From: Absidia repens
Taxonomy: Eukaryota; Mucoromycota; Mucoromycetes; Mucorales; Cunninghamellaceae
Direction of reading: 5' to 3'
DNA: 64,000 nt
NCBI GenBank assembly: GCA_002105175.1
Contig: MCGE01000035.1
Location: forward strand, 124,001-188,000
Below, in pieces: positions 54,623-64,000 of this stretch. The first letter of the stretch is position 1. Every line of letters begins with the position of its first letter. The notes beneath the pieces are model-generated. The model had not been told where the DNA came from. It was given only the letters and a program-made list of their open reading frames with translations, and did not search any database. A program made the position numbers and the translations under genes.

Positions 54623-54862
54623 TCAAATGGCAGGACGGCGGACGAAGAAATAAAACATGGGACGCTGGGTATCAGGTGGCTTCTTCTGGACGTCATAGTC
54701 AGTACTATACCTACTAAATAGACAATGAAGGCAGTCGCCTGGAGGTGTCAAACTACTAAGTTTTACAGTCATCGTAGGCATTTGCCATTTTTTGGCGTGT
54801 CTCAGGGCATCGATTATTATGCTTTGCGTGCCGTCTACAGGGGGGAGACATTCAATTAGCAT
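54623..54862 (-). CDS. Possible small protein, 79 aa, weak
   Basis: ATG at 54862; MLIECLPPVDGTQSIIIDAL, then LHCLFSRYSTDYDVQKKPPD, TGA at 54623. Composition looks protein-like, but there is no paralogue, domain or clear promoter. It may be one exon of something longer. Confidence 0.5.
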   Translation of the reverse strand: MLIECLPPVDGTQSIIIDALRHAKKWQMPTMTVKLSSLTPPGDCLHCLFSRYSTDYDVQKKPPDTQRPMFYFFVRRPAI

Positions 54863-54864
54863 GC

Positions 54865-55324
54865 ATGTTTTTCAAACGTGGATGTTGTTTTTGACGATAA
54901 ATGGGAGAAGAGGCAGGAAGAGAGTATTCTGGTCAGTGATGATAGTTCTATATTATCCAACGATGACGAGAAAGCAATAATAATTGTAGTAAAAAGACAA
55001 TGTGAGTAAAAAGCAAAATAAGGGAGGTATTTCTTGCATTTTACAGATACGTTATGATATCATAATTCTCAGACTTTTAACAACATGACGAAGCTCACTC
55101 TATAACATTCATTTTTTTGTATCCTTTGTTCATTTGATATTTGCTTATAATATATATATATGTGACATTATATTGATTGTCAGAAGGGTACCATATTTCA
55201 CTGTCATAGGCGGATGCCTGATTGTCGTATTCCGATGTTTTAACAAAGGGAGCAGGCAATTTGATAAATTCACCTTACCGGAAATAAACACATATTATTG
55301 TATACGTCTCACTGAACAGATATA
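54865..55324 (+). pseudogene. Two-exon fragment, possibly family-2 C-terminus
   Basis: VVFDDKWEKRQEESILVSDD, then EKAIIIVVKRQ up to a CAAT|GTGAGT donor near 55000. If joined at TCAGAAG near 55187, it continues W-VPYFTVIGGCLIVVF, FRCFNKGSRQFDKFTLPE and LTEQI-stop in phase. The second half resembles the C-terminal domain of family 2 (hydrophobic strand, aromatic-x-x-L-P). No start is seen. The join is inference. Confidence 0.5.
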
Positions 55325-55734
55325 AACGGACACTCCTTGTAATAAAAAATTCACACGTCTTTTCTGATTAATTGATGGTATTGCACCATGTCCCGGCATC
55401 GTATTTTATTAGCACAGCTTTCATAAATTATGATAAATAAGGTAATCCAAAGTCAACATTGGTCAGTGTTTGGTTACACCAGGAAGATATTGTCGAACCT
55501 CAACTGTGCTGTATCATTCAAAAAATAGGGGAGGGGGAGTAATTATAGATTATTCATAAGGAATATAGAAAGTCATATTTTGACACCTATATATTGTTCA
55601 ATAAATCCAATACAATACATGATACATAGTACAGAGTGGATACACATTTTCTCTGCAATTTATATCAATTTCTCTGATCCACCCCTGAAATGGAGCCGTA
55701 ATATTTCCTTTTCAAATTGACAAGGCAAATCGTG

Positions 55735-55772
<38 letters not shown>

Positions 55773-57214
55773 CAGAACGCTACCTTCAGTGGCAATTTTA
55801 ATGAACTTGGGTTAGGGTTTAGATTGTGAATCAAAGGCATTTGAAAAGTTCAATACGAACACACAAGAGAAAAAACTGCCTTCAATTTGAAATCGTGACG
55901 CTATGACTCCATTCGACTAGTTTTCATCTTAAGAAAAGCACTGTACTATGTGACCTTCCTCTTATGGGGATAGTTTATTGCAAGTTTGTCATAGTTTCAT
56001 ATCTATAATTGAATAATATATGTCCCCTTCTTTATGTTTAGTGTGCATTTTATTTTAGATTTTCCTTTTTTACATCCCGTTCCCTCTCCCCCACCTCGGT
56101 CGCTTCGATTTTTTGGTTCACCAAGTCCGTTTACATATGTTTATATTATGCGTCAATAAAACATATATTTCAACCCCTCACCGTAGATCCTTCGTCAAAT
56201 CTAGCGGTCAATGAAAGGCACATCTCCCCCCTCCTTTTTTTTTTTTTTATGGCCTTTGATCCATGTAACTGTCCTTTTTTAACTGACTTTTGATGGTCAA
56301 ATGGGATAAAAATCGGAAGTTTGTCTTCTTTGTATGCGATTTGACCAACACTTAAATGACAGTTGTCGGGTGACGGGTTGATGAGTCTTTTTTTTAAAGT
56401 TTAATAAATGATAAACAGGGATCTTCTCCATAAATGACAGGAGTGAAAAGAAATGATCAACGCCACGCCGCCGTTACACAAGAAAGAAGCATTACTGATT
56501 CTGCAGAAAAGACGGATGGCGCTGAAGCTTAATAGCCAAATACGGGACATAGTTTATTTTTAAAGTATAACCATTAACGCGGAAAGCCTATAAAAGTTTA
56601 CATGAGGGGATGAGAAAGTGGATCTGAAGTATAAAAACAGGCTAAACGTAATATTGAAGTAAGTCCAACGATAAAATAAAAACATATTTTAATCAAATGT
56701 AATTGTCGTAGTTGTCATCTGTCACTAATCATTTCCCACACTATTACACTTGTCATTCCTATACAGGTATAAGACACAGCCTCGAGTATCCACTACTTAG
56801 GCATATACACTTATATCTACAGATAACCAACTTCCCATAGCCTCAAATTACCATTCTTCGACCATATCCACAGCCACAACTAGCACAGCCTTCTTTTTTC
56901 CATTCTATTATAAAAACCCTTCCTCATTTTATTCAATAAAAACCATATCTGTTATATCACTTATTTCTTATAACGTCTTCTTATTTTATCAAATATTACA
57001 GAGACCAATATGTGAGATTTACAGAATAATCAACATCAATCTACACGGACAACTTTAAAAAATGGGAGCAAATATACTATACAAAACATAAGAATGACTA
57101 ACTGATATTAGGTATTGAAAGCACATCAATGGTCAACACTAGAGATGACAGCAAAAAAAGGATCTATTGCATACGTATGACAAGATTGAGAGACTGATGG
57201 TCCATTTTTCATTG
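55325..57214. other. Long gene-free stretch
   Basis: A T31 run at 55740-55770. AATAAA words lie near 55602 and 56155. The 80-bp repeat (also at 28.2 k) is at 56925-57000. From 57085 it joins the duplication shared with 47.46 k. I see no coding region. Confidence 0.5.
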
Positions 57215-57440
57215 AAGTATGTAAAACATATTTTATTTAAATGTAGATACAAACTATGGACAAACAAACACTAAGCTAAGCTAATGGAGCCATCTAATGG
57301 GGTGTCCCAGATCCTGAATTCAAAATGAAAGAGTTTCCCCCATGCATGTTGTAATCGCTAATCTGAAAACACTTCTAAACTAGTCCTAGCGCTATTCCAG
57401 GTTTACCATAGCCTCAAGAAGGTCCGTATTGGCGAAGAAA
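57215..57440 (-). other. Companion terminal-exon element
   Basis: TDLLEAMVNLE-stop on the minus strand, then the conserved UTR and TTTAAATAAAATATG. Sister of 47595-47815, with which it forms part of a duplicated block. Confidence 0.5.
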
Positions 57441-57689
57441 AGAAGAAAGAAAGAGCGAAAAAAAAAATTAGCCAATGGACGAAAATAAAACTTCACGTGG
57501 GCGGATCTTCAAAAATGTTGCCCAGTGGGATTTTCGGCTGAGTAGGTACGCACGCTTTTTTTATTTTTATTTCATTACTGCGTTGAAATTTGTAGGCGGC
57601 AACGTCAAACACATGACCCGCTATGACAAGGAAAAAATTCAATAGGAACGAAGCATCATCCAAGTAAATCCTAATGGCATGGTAAGATC

Positions 57690-57994
57690 TCATCCGATAT
57701 GATACTACTAGAGACAAAGCTGCCTTGAGTAACTTCATCAAAAGGCGTCTTCATCGTAAATATATCCGTTTATCAGTTGCAACGTTGACGGATACAAGTC
57801 TGGATACATTGGACGCGTCGCTCCCTGACCTTTACGAGTTGCACTTGTTCACGGTGAACGGGATCTCCGCGAACGATATACGTCGGCTGGTTCAACACTG
57901 CCAAGGATTGAAAGTCGTTTGTCTGGCAAAATGTGGTCAAATTGTACAAAGCACTAGTTTTCCCGGTGATAGTGGCAATTCTTCTTTATTTTGA
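57690..57994 (+). pseudogene. F-box/LRR-type fragment, second copy
   Basis: Reads RRLHRKYIRLSVATLTDTSL, DASLPDLYELHLFTVNGIS and LVQHCQGLKVVCLAKCGQIV: better-kept LRRs than at 48.1 k (HCQGLKVVCLAKC is the typical cysteine-LRR form). A CTACTAG|AGAC acceptor at about 57707 may start the exon, but the exon before it has a TAG. AATAAA is near 58162. Confidence 0.5.
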
Positions 57995-58445
57995 AAGAGA
58001 CAGAACTTGCCAAGATTCGGGATGATGCTACTCAAGGAAACTGAAGGAATTGGAACACACAGACAAAATGAATAGGGGGACGGTGTATCAGCTGGATTGC
58101 TCTGTGGTGTACCTTAATATAGTATAGTATTATTGTATATATTATATTTTCCATCACATGCAATAAAAAAAAAACGAAACATTGCGTTCTTTATCTATAT
58201 GATTGTTTTTTCTAGGTAGGTTTCCAGGTCTAGATTCCACTTGACATAACTCCTTATCAAACATACAATGGCAAACCCACTCCCTCCCTCTTTATTCTCA
58301 TTATCATATCGAGTTCTTTGTTGTCGTCTATTGGCACACCTAAAGCATGAATTTGAAGCGCCGCGGTTTTACGACAAGAATAAAACGAAGAAAACTTTCT
58401 GGTTTTTTTTTTCTTTCTTTGTTCCTTCCTTTATTCTATACATTA

Positions 58446-58765
58446 ATGACAAGCACAGCAATGAACTTCGCTCAAGCCTCTTGTTTAGTTTTTGGTTATC
58501 TGCCAACCGAATCAAATCAAAGGCGTGCTGTGGCACGAATGCAACAATTTAATATGGTTCCTGTGTATATTAGAGGTGGATCGTCTATGATACCCGTAGC
58601 CGTATCTATTGAAGCGCAACAGCGTAACCCATACTTATACATAAAATATCCTGAAAATAGTAAGCAATTTATCATCATTTTATCATTAAAAGTTTCTGCT
58701 CTAATTTACGCTCTAAAATTTTATTTACTATAGATCAACCGGAGGATCCCCAAACAACAGCTTAA
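58446..58765 (+). pseudogene. Truncated paralogue of the 98-aa gene
   Basis: Join of 58446-58659 and 58734-58765. It reads MTSTAMNFAQASCLVFGY and MVPVYIRGGSSMIPVAVS, then stops at TAA (58763-58765) where the 49.0 k copy has TCA. In the same frame the old tail, ending HVEEL-stop near 58816, is still readable. An 81-aa product may still be made. An upstream ATG at 58268 opens MANPLPPSLFSLSYRVL in another frame. Confidence 0.5.
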
Positions 58766-58929
58766 TCCACTTCACCGGCACCAACCACCAATTCATTTCA
58801 TGTAGAAGAATTGTAGTCAATAAATTTGTCTGATGACTCTGGCTTTAAAAATAAATTAGTTATAAAAGCAAGAGGGGGGGGCACTGTGTTTTAAAATACG
58901 CGACTGAAATAAAGTAACTTTATTGTATA

Positions 58930-59220
58930 AAAATAATAATGAGGAAGAAGCCGGAAATAACCTTGTGGGTAAAAAAACCCTTCTCTTTCAAACATAAAAA
59001 AACATGGTTCTTTAACTAGGCTTTATCAAGCCTAATTCCAGTACCAATAAAAAAAATTCTAAATACTAGCTATCATTGTTGTGAAATTGGAATTCCGTTC
59101 AGGTTTAAAATAGATTTGGTTGTCAAATGTGGGAACGCCCACATTTACTATTTTTTTTTTTTTTATTTCACTTTTTTACTTGCAACACCTAATAAACACC
59201 ACACACTCATTACAGTACGG
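58930..59220. repeat. Dispersed hairpin block, fourth copy
   Basis: Contains GAGGAAGAAGCCGGAA, GGAATTCCGTTCAGGT and the perfect stem-loop AAATGTGGG-AACG-CCCACATTT at about 59126-59147. Ends in TCATTACAG at 59215, a likely splice acceptor for the next exon. Confidence 0.5.
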
Positions 59221-59531
59221 ATGCTAGATGGACGAACTGGACATGCTATTATAATGACGACCAGCAAAAGTGAAGCATTCAACTATTCAAAGACAATCAT
59301 ACATTTGGAAAACCCTGAAAATGACAACATGTATAAGCAAATGCTGATGACGTCCACTTCAATGAAGTACAGCCTAGAGAAACAATTCGGTCACCAGACG
59401 AATCCTCCACGTCAAATAGAAGGTTGGGTCAACAAGTCCAAGTTGCGGGGTGTACGGCATAATATACGGCAACAAGGACAGCAAATCGAGGGACGACTGT
59501 TATGGACACTGAAGGATTCAATACTTGGGAA

Positions 59532-59566
<35 letters not shown>

Positions 59567-59690
59567 CACGGAACCTAATGACATCCGAAACTTTATACAG
59601 TACAGGAAGCCACGAACGCCGGAAAGGTTTTTTCAGGACGTCGAAAGTAGCTTACAGAACGCGGACGGTCGGCAACTAAAGAGACTTTGA
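59221..59690 (+). CDS. Possible two-exon protein, 133 aa, unknown
   Basis: Join of 59221-59532 and 59601-59690 (134 codons). It starts MLDGRTGHAIIMTTSKSEAF, continues TIIHLENPENDNMYKQMLM, then basic text QIEGWVNKSKLRGVRHN, and after the intron (with an A28 run) YRKPRTPERFFQDVESSL ... LKRL-stop. The start may be false: a TCATTACAG acceptor lies just before it, so this could be an internal exon. The paralogue at 49.8 k lacks that ATG and is frameshifted. It may be the 5-prime part of the family-2 remnant downstream. Confidence 0.5.
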
Positions 59691-60057
59691 GCGGGAAGAT
59701 CGGCGTGGCAACCTTAAAGATGACCAGAAGCTAATGACAGTCAAAGTGCATCCGTCGACATTACGTAGGTTGTAAGCGCGCTATGGGGTATATTTTGCAG
59801 AGTGGAAGGTGTTGTGGACCCGACGAAACAAGCATCGAAAGAGGGTAAAGCATACCGTCGTTCCTCATTGCTACAGAACAACCGCCGAAAAGGTACACTA
59901 TTGCCTGGCCTTGCACCCACATTTAAAAGGCACAGGATGGTCTGGGCAGGGATAAACCTATGGAAGGGGCCCAAAGCACGACACTACCAAATGTAAGTTT
60001 GTCATGAAAATATTTATCCAATTGATACTAATCTAATTTCTACTATTTTGATCTAGG

Positions 60058-61249
60058 CTTGGCAAAACCGGAAATCATGGATTGGTCGAGCACAACAAAT
60101 GGGTCTCAAGTGAATATGCTCAGGAAACAAGAACCTCGTCCAACTTAGAAAGACGTATTCCTACAGGCAAGATTTTGATGAAGATTGGCTGAAAGAAATT
60201 CACCGATTTGGACCAACCAAGTATGTTTTTAAAAGGTGATGTTTATGGAGAGAATATCAATTTTTTTTTTTTTTTTTACTAATTAGACTGAAACAACACA
60301 CCAAGGCCATGCATATGCTTTACCGACAAATATGTAGATCAAGACTCCGAAATGTCAATAGTGGTGAAGATTTGGGCCCCTTTATTTGAATTCGATTTTT
60401 GCTACCAGAATGACCTTCTTTTTTTACAATGGTAAGTCTTGAAAAGAAAAAAAAAAAAAAAAAAAAAAAAAGTGGTAGAAAATAAAAGGAAGAACTAACG
60501 TGCTTGAATACGGTGTCTCTTGATTGCAAGGCAGCAGATTTGGATCTACGTTTGGACCTTCGTGTGGTATTGAAATCCGAACAAGAAGACCTCGAAGCAA
60601 TGACTGGTGAAGCCGCAAGCCGCCAAGCAAACCACAACAAAGAAGTGATATGCTGATCGAATGAAATCTGTCATTGCAACCAAATGCCATTTAAACAAGC
60701 TCCTAACTCAAAAGCCATTCTTGCCTCCTCGCGAAACCAAGTTGCTGTCTATGCCAATCATTCAGATCATGGGACCTTGATTGCTCCATTTATGCTATGC
60801 GCCTGGTCGACAAAAGAAAACTCTGTGCAATCCAAAAGGTTCCCCAATTGAAGTATCCACAAACCGTGCGTGACCTGCGACAAGGCGAACTGAACAAGCT
60901 TGTACTGGGTCTCGAATGCATTGGCGTAAGTCTTTTGAAGAAAATAGGAAAAAAAAAAGAAAAGGAAATAACGATTATCTTTATTTTTATATGATTGATG
61001 ATGATGGCTGACCTGAAAGCCACTCTGGCTGAACATTCAAGGGATACCAGGGACAAAATGAACATGGCGGCAAAAGGCAGAAAGAAGCAGGCTACTTCGA
61101 CGATGAAGGATTGGATTTCGAGTGTTATCTGGGAAGAATCTAACGATAATAATGGAAATGACGGCAACGACGATGATGATAATATAATGAAGACAACAAC
61201 GATAATGAGTGCAGACGACAGCGATGACGAAGACAATGCGTTGAATTGA
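60058..61249 (+). pseudogene. Family-2 gene, broken 3-prime half
   Basis: Pieces: YRQDFDEDWLKEIHRFGPTK (60155-60220), YVDQDSEMSIVVKIWAPLF and LLFLQ(W) to a TG|GTAAGT donor at 60431, DLDLRLDLRVVLKSEQEDLE (60537-60650), MKSVIATKCHLNKLLTQKP then LPPRETKLLSMPIIQIMG, then after one extra base at about 60776 YAMRLVDKRKLCAIQKV and YPQTVRDLRQGELNKLVLGL to a GTAAGT donor near 60926. The last exon is acidic (ESNDNNGNDGNDDDD... DEDNALN-stop at 61249). At least two frameshifts. It shows the same split-W exon end as the intact 38.7-40.6 k gene. Confidence 0.5.
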
Positions 61250-62234
61250 AATTTTGTATTTTAGTTATAGTTATATTCTTGTATATATGTATATTCAAAT
61301 AAAAAATTAATTGAATGAAATAAATTGAAATGTTACTGTTATGTAGAAATAATGACTGATAAATTTGGGGGAAGGGGAGGGGGACGTGTGATGAAGTGTA
61401 TTCGTTGGTTGTAGGTTGTTTTTTTTTTTTGTTTTTTTTTCTGTGGGAATCGGGAATCGGGAATTGGGATACTATTGTATTTGGGGTGGTATGGTGGTTT
61501 TAGGGCACTGAATTCCATATCCTCCTCTAGATCATATATAAATTGAGTTTCGTATTGAATAAGGTCCATTGAGAGTGTATCAAAATAATAGTAAAAAATG
61601 AAGGATAGGTAGAAGGCTAGGGAAGTATTTCCGAAAACGATCATCTGACTGTCCACATCGTGTTACAAAACTTGTCCAAAGTGAAAAGCTAAATCATCTC
61701 GAGTGGCGTTTATTTCCGTCTAAAACAATAAAAGAAATGGCTCAAGTTCAACCAGAAAACCTGTTTTAAAAAGAAAATGCTCCACAAAAACACACAGCTA
61801 TAGTAAGTTTTTTTTCCTGACCCACCGCTGACGCCCTGCCCACCAGAAGAGGCTCCCGTCCTTTTTTTCTCAATCGCTGTCCACCCATAGAGCCAAATCA
61901 CAGAGTCTTCCATCCCATCCCATCAAAACCCACACTTCAGAAATTCTCCCTGCCACCCAGTAGTTACATACTTAATACTATTCTCAACTTTGCTCTTCAA
62001 TATACCCCAACACAGCAAAATACTCTGTAATAACTGTGTTTTCACAGAAAAACATCCCTGTTTTCTTTTCTATGCACAAACTTATAGAGTTGGTGGAAGA
62101 AGTCTCCATAATACCCAATCCGTTCCTTTTTCATTCTCAACTAGACACACTTTTTTTTTCTATGCGACTGTAATACACATTCCATGAAGCTCATCATGTA
62201 AACGTACAACAGAGAAACTAATTATAAGAAGAAG
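61250..62234. other. Intergenic, repeat-rich
   Basis: AATAAA near 61298. 61815-62160 is a third copy of the 6870-7250 / 19770-20060 sequence. No gene. Confidence 0.5.
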
Positions 62235-62470
62235 AACATATTTATTTAGACGTAGGTACAAACGATGACAAACTATTACTAAGCTAAGGACGATTCCAAG
62301 ATGCTAATCTACTGACATTCCCAAATCCTACATCCAAAATGAAAGCGTTTCCCCATGATGTTTGTTTTGCGTTTTTTAAAGCGCCCCTAATCCAAGTTCT
62401 AACACTAATCCTAGATCACCAGTACCCCAATGAGCCTTGCCATCATATCATTCAGACTACCATGAAGGAA
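62235..62470 (-). other. Companion terminal-exon element
   Basis: CATGGTAG on the minus strand, then NDMMARLIGVLVI-stop, the conserved UTR and TAAATAAATATG near 62240. Near-identical to 7250-7530. Confidence 0.5.
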
Positions 62471-63504
62471 AAAAAATAAAAAAGAACGAAAAAGAGAGGG
62501 GAAAAAAATTTGGGAGCCAAAAAAAAAAAAAAAAGCAAAATGCGGAGCCTGAATCATTCAGTCCGTTTTTTTTTTATGTCAAAAAATCAGGGAAATGAAA
62601 ACAAAAATTAAATGAAGGAGCAATAGTCATAATTACCATAGTGAATGATTCGTTTTATCTTCCAGTGGAAAGGCAGTTGCAACCCATACATAATCAAACT
62701 CTAATCTCTCCGACGCCTTTCAAGTAAGCTATTATTTCAGCACACAAAAAAAAAAAAAAACTCTATTGACGACGCGCTGAGCACCACGGTTGGTCCCCAC
62801 AGGGCTGCCCACCATAGTCCTTCAAAAGGATAGATTTCTCCAATTAGAAGTTGACGAATTATAACAAATAAAAACAATATCGCTTCAAATAGTATGATTA
62901 AAACGAGGTATGAAGTAAATGTCAATTTCTTTTTTATTGCTAATGTCACATAGCTTGTTTAAACTGGTAGTTATCGACGATATAATGAAGGTGGTACGGA
63001 CGGTATCTGAAAAATCCTCTGAAGCCTCTCAAAAAAAAAGTTCAGTCGTACCTGAATCCCCAATAAAAAACGGTTCCTGAAAAAAGGAGTTGCATAAATT
63101 TGGTTTCAAACTCCATTTTTCGAAAATGGCTTTAATGGAGATGGTCCTCTTCCTTGGTTACCAGAATATATATAAAAAAAAAAGCCCTCATCTCATGCAC
63201 ACACATGAAAATCAATATTATATGGTACACAGTCTGTATATTAATGATGGAATAGTTAAATTTTGAACAAAATGCATATGTAAAAAACTGGGGTACAACT
63301 TGAACATCCACTTTATTACCGTGGGATCGATTATTTTTTCTTTTTGAGGCTATGCAAACATGTACGTAGAAGTGAGCGAAATGGCCTCCCCCCCCCCTCT
63401 CTCCTTCACTTCTCCACAGAGCTACATGACCGAATAATGATTACTATAGTTTAACTGAACCTCAGAACTACTGATAGATACATGATGATTTTCGATAACA
63501 TTTT
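62471..63504. other. Gene-free spacer with partial repeats
   Basis: 62764-62820 matches the G-rich repeat (GACGACGCGCTGAGCAC). 62960-63000 is a scrap of the 11.2/22.7 k sequence (ATATAATGAAGGTGGTAC). No gene. Confidence 0.5.
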
Positions 63505-64000
63505 TTTTTTTTTGTAATGTGTCATTTATTTAAATAAAGACTTGGTCTCACGTCATAAGAGCGGTGGCCAATAATATTATATAGGAGTGAAGGGGACAAA
63601 GGTGATAAAAAACAGGGACAAGGAGAGGGGAGACGTGATATAAGAAAAGGCTAAGCGGGCAAAAGAGGTGGAGGAGGAAGTAAAAGGGAGTAGAGGGAAC
63701 ATAGATGTTATATATGTTTCTGGCTAAAGAGAAAGGCGGGTTTTTTTTTTTTTTTTTTTTTTTTTGTTATATAAAATTATATATCAATTATATGCAAGAC
63801 TTACCATCTAAACCATCAAGGAGCAACAGAGGATGGGTGAGGAGGTTGAAGAGCTTGAATGGAGGAGGAAATGGTGGAGAGCATTGTGGAGGTGCGGACT
63901 GGGATACGGTCGAAGGTATATGCCCAGTGGGATTTCCAAATGGAGTGGAGAGTGGAACCCAGTAGTTGGAGCCATTGGGTATTATTGACCAAATGGGGGT
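63505..64000 (-). mobile_element. LINE 3-prime end, second copy, cut by right edge
   Basis: Begins (its 3-prime end) with a T12 run at about 63501, then TCATTTATTTAAATAAAGAC, a match to the copy at 15.8 k. The minus strand near 64000-63820 reads WLQLLGSTLHSIWKSHWAYT, FDRIPVRTSTMLSTISSSIQ, the C-terminal tail of a non-LTR reverse transcriptase ORF as I recall it for Mucoromycota. An internal T27 run (63739-63765) suggests a second insertion or tail. The 5-prime part lies outside the window. Confidence 0.5.

Overview
The window looks like an AT-rich stretch of a Mucorales genome (early-diverging filamentous fungus). The protein text most resembles what I remember of Lichtheimia or Absidia; that is from memory and was not searched. 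Supporting signs are short GT-AG introns of about 60-90 bases, AATAAA poly(A) signals, many poly(A)/poly(T) runs and degraded LINE copies. I recognise no tRNA, rRNA, CRISPR array or virus. All exon structures are hand-made predictions.

The core is an array of seven HET-domain (heterokaryon incompatibility, PF06985-like) genes: 1-1879 (-), 4166-6264 (-), 12720-14799 (+), 17372-19385 (+), 23467-25582 (+), 33890-35981 (+) and 44104-46321 (+). They share a 37-nt first coding exon, a glutamine-rich stretch, three HET motifs and a conserved C-terminus F[N/H]IY. There are two classes. Class I (five genes) has three coding exons, and a conserved promoter block is clearest before three of them. Class II (12.7 k and 23.5 k) lacks the second intron. 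Four genes look intact; the 17.4 k copy has one in-frame stop, the copy at the left edge a frameshift, and the 44.1 k copy a frameshift close to its end.

Most class I genes have a divergent neighbour. On the opposite strand, upstream, lies a dispersed element that looks like the 3-prime coding exon and 3-prime UTR of a small companion gene: polypyrimidine tract plus AG, a short peptide usually ending V-(L/M)-V-x-(L)-D/E-stop, a conserved UTR and AATAAA. I count about 17 copies, some of them solo or partial. A further companion exon survives at 16598-16796, where a LINE fragment has inserted at its splice donor. One whole promoter block (26.9-27.2 k) has no HET gene behind it.

A second family, of unknown function, has one intact seven-exon member (38656-40636, -) and broken relatives at 27.3-28.7 k, 50.5-52.5 k, 60.1-61.2 k and a scrap at 11.4 k. 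Other likely genes are a 198-aa protein (9404-10232, -), a small secreted protein (52794-53237, -), a 98-aa protein with a truncated paralogue (49.0 k and 58.4 k), F-box/LRR-like remnants (48.1 k and 57.7 k) and a 59-aa single-TM ORF (42390-42569).

Much of the window is duplicated against itself: 7.2-15.7 k with 19.9-26.5 k, 32.8-36.0 k with 43.0-46.3 k, 47.6-50.1 k with 57.2-59.5 k, and 3.2-3.9 k inverted with 36.2-36.9 k. This is how a fast birth-and-death locus would look, and fits an allorecognition or immune-type role; that role is inference.
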